DNA of 64,000 nt from Spirosoma sp. 48-14 (GTDB lineage: Bacteria > Bacteroidota > Bacteroidia > Cytophagales > Spirosomataceae), in assembly GCF_001898575.1 (NCBI RefSeq), contig NZ_MKUD01000070.1:62001-126000 (forward strand), written 5' to 3'. A program made the position numbers and the translations under genes. Each line of letters starts with the position of its first letter. Position 1 is the stretch's first letter. Under the pieces are notes generated by a model. It saw only the letters and a list, made by a program, of their open reading frames with translations. It was not told the origin of the DNA and did no database searches. Shown in pieces: positions 53,244 to 61,994 of the stretch.

Positions 53244-54077
53244 ATGACGCCCCTGTTTCGCAAGGTTTTCCGCGTTTTATTCTTCCCCATTAGCCTGTTA
53301 TTCGTCCGGTGCGGTAATTCATCGCTATCGACAGGAACTGTAATCGATCCTTCACTGCTTCGGGTGAGTGTTAACGTTTACCAGTCTACTGATGAAGATG
53401 GTGACCTAACGGAGCGTGTGGATGCCTATGTTAAAGATGCCAAGGATCGGTCGGTGGCTAACCCAAATATTCAGGTGAAAGTGGATGGACGTAAGCTGCG
53501 GCTGACGACCGGATCAACCAATTATTATAGCTCTTATGCTTATTACATGCTGGCTGATACCACCTGGCATGTGGACGCTACGAAAGCGTATCCTGTCTCG
53601 ATTGTACTGACCGATGGAAAAGAATATAGCCTGGGTACTATGCAGGTTCAGCCAACGCTTACGCCCGCTTTATTTCTGCCTCCTAAAACCCACAGTCGAC
53701 GCCAGGCATTGACCCTATATTGGCAGGATGTAGAACCGAACAACTGGTTGGTCAGCCTCTGGAAAAAGTGGCATGGCGAAACCTCCAAAACAGAATTGAC
53801 GGTTTCGAAAAGACATCGCACCGTTGATGAGTGGAACAATGTATATTACGAAGGCCAAAGTACTGACGAGGCCGATTATCTGCTTAAAGAAATAGGATCG
53901 GGTAAGGGAGCCCTGACCGTTCCTGTGACTTATTTCCAGCGGTCGCAGAACCCATTTAACGAACTCTCGCTGATGGTCAATTCGGAGAAACAAGTCACCG
54001 TCGATGCACCTTTCCTGAAGGGGAGTGCCATCAGTAGTACACGCAGAGCTCTTTACCGCATAGACGTAACGGATTAG
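53244..54077 (+). CDS. Putative lipoprotein, unknown function
   Basis: The 277-residue product has a lipoprotein-type signal (FRVLFFPISLLFVRC, lipobox LFVRC, Cys23). The mature part is beta-rich: LRVSVNVYQSTDEDGDLTER, ANPNIQVKVDGRKLRL and LSLMVNSEKQVTV suggest two Ig-like sandwiches. The arginine next to the lipobox cysteine is unusual for a lipobox, so anchoring is less certain. It starts 6 nt after the preceding small gene, in one operon with it. Confidence 0.6.
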   Translation: MTPLFRKVFRVLFFPISLLFVRCGNSSLSTGTVIDPSLLRVSVNVYQSTDEDGDLTERVDAYVKDAKDRSVANPNIQVKVDGRKLRLTTGSTNYYSSYAYYMLADTTWHVDATKAYPVSIVLTDGKEYSLGTMQVQPTLTPALFLPPKTHSRRQALTLYWQDVEPNNWLVSLWKKWHGETSKTELTVSKRHRTVDEWNNVYYEGQSTDEADYLLKEIGSGKGALTVPVTYFQRSQNPFNELSLMVNSEKQVTVDAPFLKGSAISSTRRALYRIDVTD

Positions 54078-54161
54078 AAAATACAGACGGGCCCATTGCG
54101 TTGGCAACGAGAACCTTTCCGACTAGCGGCAGTTATCTCTGTTCAATAGGTTGAACATACT

Positions 54162-55199
54162 ATGATGACTGTCTCAACGCAAACAAAAGCCCTGCTGTGG
54201 GGATTAGCAGGAGTTGGCGCCTGGGTAGCCCTAAAGTCGGGACTGGCCAGGCAACGTAAAATCGATTTTCAGGGAAAGACTGTGGTGATTACAGGTGGAT
54301 CACGCGGACTTGGACTCGAAATGGCCCGTATTCTGGCGCAGGAGGGGGCTAATCTGGCTCTGTGCGCTCGCAACCCCGCCGAACTCGACGACGCCCGAAA
54401 CGAATTGCTGGCCTATGGCGGAAGGGTTTATACACAAACCTGTGATCTGACTGATAAGCGCCAGATTGAGGACTTCATCGAAGACGTCCGCCAGGCGCTC
54501 GGCCCTGTCGATGTGCTGATCAATAATGCCGGAACGATTCTGGTTACCCCTTTCGAACACAGCACTGAAGCCGATCTTCGGGAGTCGATGGATACCAATT
54601 TCTGGTCGGCTTTTCACACCATCAATGCTGTGTTGCCCCATATGCGCCCTCGTAAGGCAGGCCGTATCGTCAATGTGACCTCCTTTGGCGGGAAAGTGTC
54701 GATTCCGCATTTGCTGACCTACTCGGCCAGTAAATTTGCCTTTGTAGGCTATTCAGAAGGCATTCGCCCCGAATTACAGAAAGAAGGTATTTATGTAACA
54801 ACCATCTGTCCGGGCCTGATCCGAACGGGCAGTCCGCGTAATGCTTATTTTAAAGGGCAGAACGAGAAAGAGTATGCCGCCTTCAAAATTGCCGGATCGC
54901 TCCCTTTTTTCACCATCGACTCCGCCGAATGTGCCCGTGAAATTATAGAGGCCTGCCGCTATGGTGAAGCGGAACGTATTATTGGCCTGCCCGCTAAGAT
55001 TGGCGCTTCCGTTCAGGGATTGGCTCCGAATCTGCTGGCGGAAGTTATGGGAGTGGTAGCCCGACTGTTGCCAAATCCTGGCGGTATTGCGGAAGAGGCA
55101 ATAAAAGGGAAATACAGCGAAACACCGTTATCCGAATCCTTTCTGACCACGCTGACCGACCAGGCCGCTCTACGAAATAATGAACGGGCGGAAGAGTAA
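54162..55199 (+). CDS. Short-chain dehydrogenase/reductase with N-terminal TM
   Basis: The 345-residue enzyme has a short hydrophobic N-terminal anchor (LLWGLAGVGAWVALKSGL, about 11-28) and a classical SDR: cofactor motif TGGSRGLG (44-51), NNAG (121-124), catalytic Ser174, Tyr187 and Lys191 (YSASK). The basic residue in the glycine-rich loop (SRG) suggests NADPH. A C-terminal extension of about 80 residues follows the core. It would reduce or oxidise a lipid-like alcohol/ketone at the membrane. It ends the plus-strand group begun by the FAD enzyme and may belong to the same pathway (inference; the 84-nt gap leaves room for a separate promoter). Confidence 0.9.
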   Translation: MMTVSTQTKALLWGLAGVGAWVALKSGLARQRKIDFQGKTVVITGGSRGLGLEMARILAQEGANLALCARNPAELDDARNELLAYGGRVYTQTCDLTDKRQIEDFIEDVRQALGPVDVLINNAGTILVTPFEHSTEADLRESMDTNFWSAFHTINAVLPHMRPRKAGRIVNVTSFGGKVSIPHLLTYSASKFAFVGYSEGIRPELQKEGIYVTTICPGLIRTGSPRNAYFKGQNEKEYAAFKIAGSLPFFTIDSAECAREIIEACRYGEAERIIGLPAKIGASVQGLAPNLLAEVMGVVARLLPNPGGIAEEAIKGKYSETPLSESFLTTLTDQAALRNNERAEE

Positions 55200-55232
55200 A
55201 AGAGCGAAACCTGCCGGATAAAGCGCTCTTTT
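55198..55232 (+). terminator. 9-bp hairpin starting in the SDR stop codon
   Basis: AAAAGAGCG (55198-55206) pairs with CGCTCTTTT (55224-55232). The stem begins inside the TAA stop (55197-55199) and ends in a run of four T, near a canonical terminator. Confidence 0.75.
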
Positions 55233-55251
55233 ACTCGTTCGCTATTTGAGT

Positions 55252-55509
55252 TTACTCCTCCTCAATGCTTACATCGTGTTTTTTTGCCGCTTTTTTGATG
55301 CGCTCTTTGATCGTATCTACCTCATCGGCATCGTATTTGGCTGCGTTGTCTTTGTGGTTGATGTAACTCCAGGCCGCCCGAACGTGCTCAGGCGTATCAA
55401 TTGGGTATTTTTTGTTGGTTTGGTCGGCGAATTCAACGTCTCCGTATTTATGTTCGCCTTCGGTCGGCCGGACGTCATCGCGCCGACTGATTGTTGAGTC
55501 AGTTGCCAT
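55252..55509 (-). CDS. Small charged protein of the DUF6582 type
   Basis: The 85-residue product has the pattern KYPIDTPEHVRAAWSYINHK followed by an acidic/lysine-rich helix (DEVDTIKERIKKAAKKHDV), which I recognise as DUF6582. It is hydrophilic and without signal peptide. The motif is found in phage and bacterial proteins, often beside capsid or protease-like modules, of unknown role. It is monocistronic between the SDR and the OYE genes. Confidence in the gene is good, in the function low. Confidence 0.75.
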   Translation of the reverse strand: MATDSTISRRDDVRPTEGEHKYGDVEFADQTNKKYPIDTPEHVRAAWSYINHKDNAAKYDADEVDTIKERIKKAAKKHDVSIEEE

Positions 55510-55682
55510 AGTCGTTGAGTGTTTGGTTTATCTCTATAAAACGTTGCGGGTCGATCGGTCATCGCTCCGAAAAAAAATCCATAAACATAAATTGTTGTTC
55601 ATTCGTCAACGATCCTGTTTCAGGGAATGTTTAGGTAAGTAATCCATCGGTCAGGATTAACGCTGACCGGTCAATACGTTGA

Positions 55683-56774
<1,092 letters not shown>

Positions 56775-56879
56775 AAATTCGGTTGAGTATAAACAATTTA
56801 TCCGCAGAAACAGTAATCTTGCCAACGAAAAGCTAAATAACCAGTTGTACTATCACCATTTATTAACTCAAAAGAAATC

Positions 56880-57725
56880 ATGCGTTGGTTAGGAGGACGT
56901 GAAAGTGATAATGTCGAAGACCGCCGGGGAAGCGGTGGCGGTGGACTACTTGTAGGCGGGGGTATCGGTACCGTTGTCATCGCCATCATTGTTACCTTGC
57001 TGGGGGGCGATCCATCAGAAATTCTAAATCGGTCGTCTCAGTCATCGGCTCCGGTCAATCAACAGGCCGACGACCAGGCCGCTTCGTTTACCCGGAAAGT
57101 GCTGGCCAGTACGGAGGATGTCTGGACCAAAATTTTTGCCGAACAGGGAGCACAATACCGGAAGCCGGTGCTGGTTATGTACCGGGGAACAACTACATCC
57201 GGCTGTGGCACAGCCCAGGAAGCGATGGGGCCATTCTATTGCCCTGCCGATCAGAAGGTTTACATTGATCTGTCGTTCTACGATGAGCTGGCTGAGCGCT
57301 TTCAGGCACCGGGCGAATTTGCCATGTCCTATGTGATTGCGCATGAAATTGGCCACCATATTCAGAAACAACTGGGGATTATGGATAAGGTAGACCGATT
57401 GCGGCAGCAGCTAAGCGAACGGGAATACAATCGGGTTTCGGTCCGGCTGGAGCTACAGGCCGATTTCTTTGCGGGGGTCTGGGCAAATCACGCACAGGGG
57501 CAAAGCATAGCCATCGATGAAAACGATGTAGAGTCAGCCCTGACAGCGGCCAATGCCATTGGCGACGATAAAATTCAGGAAGAAACTCAGGGGCGTGTTG
57601 TTCCCGATGCCTTTACACACGGCACCTCTGCCCAGCGTGTATACTGGTTCAAAAAGGGACTCAAGACCGGTGATTTAAATCAGGGTGACACATTCAATAG
57701 TCGCGAAGACGCCAATTTGCAATAG
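56880..57725 (+). CDS. Neutral zinc metallopeptidase (YpfJ/PF04228 family)
   Basis: The 281-residue protein starts with a charged MRWLGGRESDNVEDRRG stretch typical of the family. A glycine-rich segment and one transmembrane helix (GIGTVVIAIIVTLL, about 28-41) follow. The zinc site is HEIGHH at 155-160 with Glu156 catalytic, and ELQADFFAGVW gives the third ligand. Two cysteines (SGCGTAQ, YCPADQK) may form a disulfide. It is membrane-anchored with an exported domain. Substrates are unknown. It ends in a clear terminator. Confidence 0.92.
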   Translation: MRWLGGRESDNVEDRRGSGGGGLLVGGGIGTVVIAIIVTLLGGDPSEILNRSSQSSAPVNQQADDQAASFTRKVLASTEDVWTKIFAEQGAQYRKPVLVMYRGTTTSGCGTAQEAMGPFYCPADQKVYIDLSFYDELAERFQAPGEFAMSYVIAHEIGHHIQKQLGIMDKVDRLRQQLSEREYNRVSVRLELQADFFAGVWANHAQGQSIAIDENDVESALTAANAIGDDKIQEETQGRVVPDAFTHGTSAQRVYWFKKGLKTGDLNQGDTFNSREDANLQ

Positions 57726-57741
57726 TTGGGGTTGTCAACAT

Positions 57742-57780
57742 AAAAATAGCCATCCTGAATTTTTCGGGATGGCTATTTTT
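57742..57780 (+). terminator. Intrinsic terminator after the metallopeptidase
   Basis: A 14-bp stem (57742-57755 with 57767-57780), extended by wobble pairs toward the loop, ends in five T on either strand. It is the best classical terminator in the window, 16 nt after the stop. Confidence 0.85.
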
Positions 57781-57793
57781 ATACCTAAACTTC

Positions 57794-57931
57794 TTACGCA
57801 GGTAATTGAACTCGCGGTTTCAATACGCCTAACCACATACCTACCAAGGCACCAATAACGGCCGAAATAAAAAACTTAAGCGGAAACCAGTCTAACACCA
57901 GGTAAGATGGCCGCTCCTCGTAAAAAATGGC
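57794..57931 (-). pseudogene. Possible fragment of a small membrane protein
   Basis: The minus-strand frame ending at TAA 57794-57796 reads as a plausible membrane segment (FPLKFFISAVIGALVGMWLG) preceded by AIFYEERPSYLVLDW. It has no ATG; the frame runs upstream into the end of the HxlR gene. So it is either a gene using a GTG (within YLVL) or a 5'-truncated remnant. Confidence 0.3.
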
Positions 57932-57939
57932 AGCACTTA

Positions 57940-58233
57940 CTATAATTTCTCTAATTGCTGAAAGACCGGGATCAACGCTTTCCCTCGTTCGGAGAGTGTA
58001 TATTCAATATGGAGAGGCTTTAATTTGATCACTTCTTTAGTCAGGTAGCCTTCGTCCGCCAATTCTTTTAAGGCCAGAGAAAGAGATTGTTTGTTTGCAC
58101 CTTCGATTATGCGTAGCAATGTGTTGAACCGTAACGGACCCTGCATCGCTAATTGAAAAATTTGCGGTTTTAGCTTGCCAGAAAGCCGCTTCAATAGCTC
58201 TTCGGCTGGACAACTCGTTTCAACTTTTTGCAT
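57940..58233 (-). CDS. HxlR-family transcriptional regulator
   Basis: The 97-residue winged-helix protein shows the HxlR pattern: an early Cys (ETSCPAEELL), the start of the helix-turn-helix (GPLRFNTLLRIIEGANKQ), the LALKELADEGYLTKEVI recognition part and EYTLSERGKALIPVFQQL. These regulators sense thiol-reactive or quinone-like compounds in several bacteria. It is divergent from the DsbA-like gene, which it probably controls through the 247-nt shared region. Confidence 0.9.
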   Translation of the reverse strand: MQKVETSCPAEELLKRLSGKLKPQIFQLAMQGPLRFNTLLRIIEGANKQSLSLALKELADEGYLTKEVIKLKPLHIEYTLSERGKALIPVFQQLEKL

Positions 58234-58480
58234 TTTCTTGTAGTCAGCTTTTTTTGACTAATTGACTTGTTGCCTGCTATAAGGCCAATTTTGCAGACGA
58301 ATTAACCAATATCCTGAAACAGTCTGAGCAACCAGTCAGTAGCTGTTACAGAAAGTAGGCTGGCCAATTTTTCAAAAGGGATATTGACAGCATAACGCAA
58401 ACTTTAGCAGAAAATTCAACAGGAATTGGCTGGCTCATGCGGAGCTAACCGGCATTAACAAAACGTACAACCTACTCAAT

Positions 58481-59395
58481 ATGGATAATACGACCATTAA
58501 TCCGCTTTTATGCGATGTCGAATCCGGTATGTGTGAACTACCCGGTTTCGATGCAGAAACCAAAACGGGTGTGCCTGCGCAAGCTAAACAGTCTGTCAGC
58601 GTCATTTATTTCACCGACCCGATCTGTTCTACCTGCTGGGGTATCGAACCGCAGTTGCGTAAACTCAAATTGGAATATGGGCATAGTCTTGACATAGAAT
58701 ACCGCATGGGCGGGTTATTGCCCGACTGGAGTTACAACAGTGGTGGAATAAGTAAACCATCCGATGTGGCGCCCCACTGGGATGAGGTGAGCCTATACTA
58801 TGATATGCCCATTGATGGGGATGTTTGGCTGGAAGATCCTCTGTCATCGTCCTACCCAGCGTCGATTGCCTGTAAAGCTGCTCAATTGCAGGGCGAGAAG
58901 AAAGCACTGTTATTCCTTCGGGAGATTCGCGAAATGGTTTTCCTGCAAAAAACGAATATTGCAACGTGGGAGAATCTGGAAGCTGCGGCCAGGAATGTAG
59001 GTTTAAACGTGGAAACCTTTACTGCCGATTACAACGGGCAGGCTCAGGAGTTGTTTCAGCAAGATCTGGCTTTGGCCCGACAACTAGGTGTTAGAGGATT
59101 TCCAACCCTGTTTTTTGTGGACCAGGCTGGTAATCAGGAAAAAGTATATGGATACAAGCCCTATTCCGATTATGAGAACGCCATTCACAAACAACTCCCT
59201 TCGGTCTCTAAATCGGCGATTGATACAGACTGGCAAAATTTGTTTGCTATATACCGTACCTTAACCTCCCGTGAATTTGCTGAATTGTCGGGAATGGATC
59301 GAAACGAAGTGGATGGGTATCTGCAAAAATTGTCGGAAGCCGGGTATCTTAGAAAATTAGCGTCTAAAAACGGCCCATTATGGATTAGGCAGTAG
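58481..59395 (+). CDS. DsbA-family/SpxH-like thioredoxin-fold protein with HTH-like tail
   Basis: The 304-residue cytoplasmic protein has a thioredoxin-fold DsbA-type domain with active site CSTC (Cys49, Cys52, in DPICSTCWGIEP) and a cis-Pro loop (RGFPTLFFVD). The fold is interrupted by a helical insert as in FrnE/SpxH proteins. The N-terminus has two further cysteines (LCDVESGMCELPG, Cys11 and Cys18). After about residue 245 there is a winged-helix-like tail (SREFAELSGMDRNEVDGYLQ, KLSEAGYLRKLA). SpxH members act as ClpXP adaptors for Spx in Firmicutes, and FrnE members as isomerases; neither can be claimed here. It is divergent from HxlR, which suggests thiol-stress control. Confidence 0.85.
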   Translation: MDNTTINPLLCDVESGMCELPGFDAETKTGVPAQAKQSVSVIYFTDPICSTCWGIEPQLRKLKLEYGHSLDIEYRMGGLLPDWSYNSGGISKPSDVAPHWDEVSLYYDMPIDGDVWLEDPLSSSYPASIACKAAQLQGEKKALLFLREIREMVFLQKTNIATWENLEAAARNVGLNVETFTADYNGQAQELFQQDLALARQLGVRGFPTLFFVDQAGNQEKVYGYKPYSDYENAIHKQLPSVSKSAIDTDWQNLFAIYRTLTSREFAELSGMDRNEVDGYLQKLSEAGYLRKLASKNGPLWIRQ

Positions 59396-59417
59396 GCTCG
59401 TTCAGCGTGTTTAAAAC

Positions 59418-59478
59418 CGTCTATCTGCGAATTGATTTCTATCCTTACTTCAGATAGAAATCAATTCGCAGATAGACG
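59418..59478. terminator. Perfect 25-bp hairpin after the DsbA-like gene
   Basis: Arms 59418-59442 and 59454-59478 are exact complements with an 11-nt loop, 22 nt after the stop codon and facing the minus-strand gene at 59549. No U-tract follows. Confidence 0.85.
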
Positions 59479-59548
59479 TTGGATGCTGGTAGGCTTGTTG
59501 ACGGATTTCCCTGACTCGCCCAGGCAGAGCAAGATCAGTATTTTCTCC

Positions 59549-59812
59549 TCACACCAGGTTTTCTCTGGAGCTGAGTTCTTTTTTTATTGCCTTTAAATTA
59601 TTCCAGTTTATAAATAGGATGGGCATAAAGGCAAAAGGAATCACGCCCAGACCTATGCTCGTTGCATTGAGTCCTTTTTTTGTTGCCAGAAATACGACCA
59701 TAACCAGCAGTGCTAAAAGCATCCCAGCCAATATACCCGTTGCGAGTTCCGTTGTTTTCTTTTGTTTGAGCAAAGCCTCATTGCTCATCTCTTCGATTTT
59801 CTGGCCTTTCAT
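59549..59812 (-). CDS. Small two-helix membrane protein
   Basis: The 87-residue product has a charged N-terminus, two transmembrane helices (LATGILAGMLLALLVMVVFL and TSIGLGVIPFAFMPILFI) and a charged tail. I recognise no domain. It is preceded on the same strand by another membrane-protein gene, 79 nt away. Confidence 0.65.
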   Translation of the reverse strand: MKGQKIEEMSNEALLKQKKTTELATGILAGMLLALLVMVVFLATKKGLNATSIGLGVIPFAFMPILFINWNNLKAIKKELSSRENLV

Positions 59813-59891
59813 GTGTCTGATTTAGCGTTAAGAAAAAGTTACTTTATAGGGGACTATCTGTTCAAAGGTATTTTACAACACCTATAGCGAT

Positions 59892-60341
59892 TTACAACTG
59901 CTTTTTGAGCCTTCTGTAGAGGTATAGGCCTATTGACCAGCTCATTATGAGACTGTAAGCCATCAACTTTCCGGGCAGTAGAATAACCTGGATGTATATG
60001 AGCCATCTGTTATAATCGTCCGATATGCGAAAAGGGTTGTCGATCAGCCCCCCAAACCAACCCACGTTGGTATAGTCAGGGGTAGCGGTAACGACATGAC
60101 TTATCAGCACATAGATAGTTAAAAAGCATAGCTTTACAAATACGGCCCTAAATCCTGCATAACCTAAATTGTAAAATACTGTGTAGAGACTGATACCGAC
60201 CAAAATTAGTCCTATACCAATGGCTACCCAAATCAACCATTTCTTAGGTGGCTCATCGTCATCTGGTTCAGGGGCATTCACTTCCAGTTTGCCAACAGGC
60301 CCTGGATTAGTTGGTTCAAGAAACCATTCAAGGAAGCTCAT
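59892..60341 (-). CDS. Membrane protein, unknown function
   Basis: The 149-residue product starts with a soluble, proline-rich part (EPTNPGPVGKLEVNAPEPDD) and has about three to four transmembrane helices (WLIWVAIGIGLILVGISLYT, VFVKLCFLTIYVLISHVVTA, WLIYIQVILLPGKLMAYSLI). No family is recognised. It lies upstream of the two-helix protein on the same strand, so the two may be co-transcribed. Confidence 0.65.
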   Translation of the reverse strand: MSFLEWFLEPTNPGPVGKLEVNAPEPDDDEPPKKWLIWVAIGIGLILVGISLYTVFYNLGYAGFRAVFVKLCFLTIYVLISHVVTATPDYTNVGWFGGLIDNPFRISDDYNRWLIYIQVILLPGKLMAYSLIMSWSIGLYLYRRLKKQL

Positions 60342-60696
60342 TAATCGATTTTTAGGCCTAATCTAGAGCCCACCAGGATATGAAAATGAAACTTTGTGTC
60401 TATTGGCTTCGCCTATACATTGCTGGTTGAAAACAAGGATAGGGTTACTATAGTATTCACTTTGGAGCCCCTCTTGATCCTGTTCGTCAAAGCCTATTTT
60501 AGTGCGATTGTATTATACGGATTTGAGATTCAGGGAGCCAATAGTTGTGTTGTTCTGATATCCTGTACTTTATCGATTCGAATACTGTTTAATTCTATAT
60601 AGGCTGAAAAGCGCAACGAAGCGTAGGGCTTGATCGTTTCGTACTTTTATAACAACTATGCCATTTACGTTACGACTTTAACCAAAACGCAAACAA
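60342..60696. other. 355-base gap without a supported gene
   Basis: Short frames here have no protein-like pattern. It should hold promoters for the divergent membrane protein and DUF4932 genes. No repeat or hairpin is evident. Confidence 0.5.
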
Positions 60697-61806
60697 GTGA
60701 ATTATTACAGTATATGTGTCATGGGCTGCCTACTGCTCAAGAGTGGTATAGCGGCTGCTCAATCAAACGCTAAGCAGATTACCGTCGAAGTAAACCCTAC
60801 TGTCGAAACCATTGCCACATTAATGAATCAGTTATCGCCGGAATTCCTACCTGATTCAGCGAAAGACCCGACAGGCTACCGACGCTCACAGTCAATGCGT
60901 ATCAACGTTAATGCGTTTCAATTGTACGCCAATCATCCAGCTATTGCGGCCACCAAAGCCTTATCAGATAAAATCGGAACAGGGATCTATCTATTGGGGC
61001 TTTATGCTCGTCCATTGCCGGCGACCGGATGGCGGGCTCCGGTATCACCGTTGATCCTATCTGCCGTACACGCAGACCCGGATTCAGCGGAATACTTAGC
61101 AAACGCCTATATGGATCATGTGGCTCGTTTTTATAAAGATACTCATATGGCCAGATTCATAGCTGAGCAACACCGTACCTACCAGAAAGCGATCGCTCAA
61201 GTGAGCCAAAACCGCCCCTCGACTGCTTTTATTCCAACAATGGAACAGTACTATGGTAGCCGAAAGCAGGCTTATACACTCGTTGTAATGCCTTTTTTTA
61301 TTACGCAATGGGGTATGGGCTGGCAAATCGGGGAAGGGCAGACTGCTCAGATTTTTAACATTAGCGCCCCTTACCGGGATCAGCAGGTGCAAGGGCAACG
61401 GGTAGTCGATCCGGGGTTCAATGACAGCGAAGCGGTTCGTACACTTTGTGTCCATGAATTTGGGCACTCCTTTGTTAATCCGCATACTATGCAACCGTTG
61501 CTGATGGAGCGCATTAATCAGTATAAAGACTTATTCAGACCCGTACCCAATCAGGCCCAGTATACAGATTGGCTAACTCTTTTTAATGAATTGACGGTAC
61601 GGGCCGGCGAAATACGGATTGCCCTAAAAATGGGGTTGCCAGCAGAGAGTCAGCGCCTTCAGGAGTTATATAACGAATGGCCTTACCTCGATCATTTTAG
61701 CAATCAGTTAGCTTATTATGAAAAGAATAGGGACAAATATCCTGCCTTTACCGACTTCCTGCCTGATCTGATTCATTCATTAGAAAAGCTACGTTCTGTT
61801 CGGTAA
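60697..61806 (+). CDS. DUF4932-type secreted metallopeptidase-like protein
   Basis: The 369-residue product starts with GTG and has a signal peptide (ICVMGCLLLKSGIAAAQ). A second possible ATG eight codons later would leave a very short signal. The body matches DUF4932, with an HExxH zinc motif in CVHEFGHSFVNP (about residue 252-263). The later FNELTVRAGEIRIAL and GLPAESQRLQELYNEW helices place a possible third acidic ligand. It is a likely gluzincin-type peptidase acting outside the cytoplasm. It stands alone; its substrate is unknown. Confidence 0.82.
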   Translation: MNYYSICVMGCLLLKSGIAAAQSNAKQITVEVNPTVETIATLMNQLSPEFLPDSAKDPTGYRRSQSMRINVNAFQLYANHPAIAATKALSDKIGTGIYLLGLYARPLPATGWRAPVSPLILSAVHADPDSAEYLANAYMDHVARFYKDTHMARFIAEQHRTYQKAIAQVSQNRPSTAFIPTMEQYYGSRKQAYTLVVMPFFITQWGMGWQIGEGQTAQIFNISAPYRDQQVQGQRVVDPGFNDSEAVRTLCVHEFGHSFVNPHTMQPLLMERINQYKDLFRPVPNQAQYTDWLTLFNELTVRAGEIRIALKMGLPAESQRLQELYNEWPYLDHFSNQLAYYEKNRDKYPAFTDFLPDLIHSLEKLRSVR

Positions 61807-61937
61807 ATCCAACAAGTGAGACTGATGGTCTTCAAGTAACGGAGAGTCTAAGAGGCCAATATCGCCCAATTCGTTAATCCGTAGAATTTACTATTTTTTG
61901 TAATTCAACCGATATCGTCAACCTGTGACTATTAAAC

Positions 61938-61977
61938 TCCTAAAGCGGTGTTAATCTGCACGAACACCGCTTTAGGA
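61938..61977 (-). terminator. 15-bp perfect hairpin after the hybrid kinase
   Basis: TCCTAAAGCGGTGTT (61938-61952) pairs exactly with 61963-61977, 17 nt after the minus-strand stop codon and before the end of the convergent DUF4932 gene's downstream region. Confidence 0.75.
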
Positions 61978-61994
61978 ACTATGGGCTGCTTCCC

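Noticed and set aside
55246-55497. Hydrophobic plus-strand frame over the DUF6582 gene
   Set aside because: The minus-strand frame matches a known family; this is its complement.
60396-60602. 68-codon GTG frame in the 60.3-60.7 kb gap
   Set aside because: Composition looks random, with no start context and no recognisable motif.
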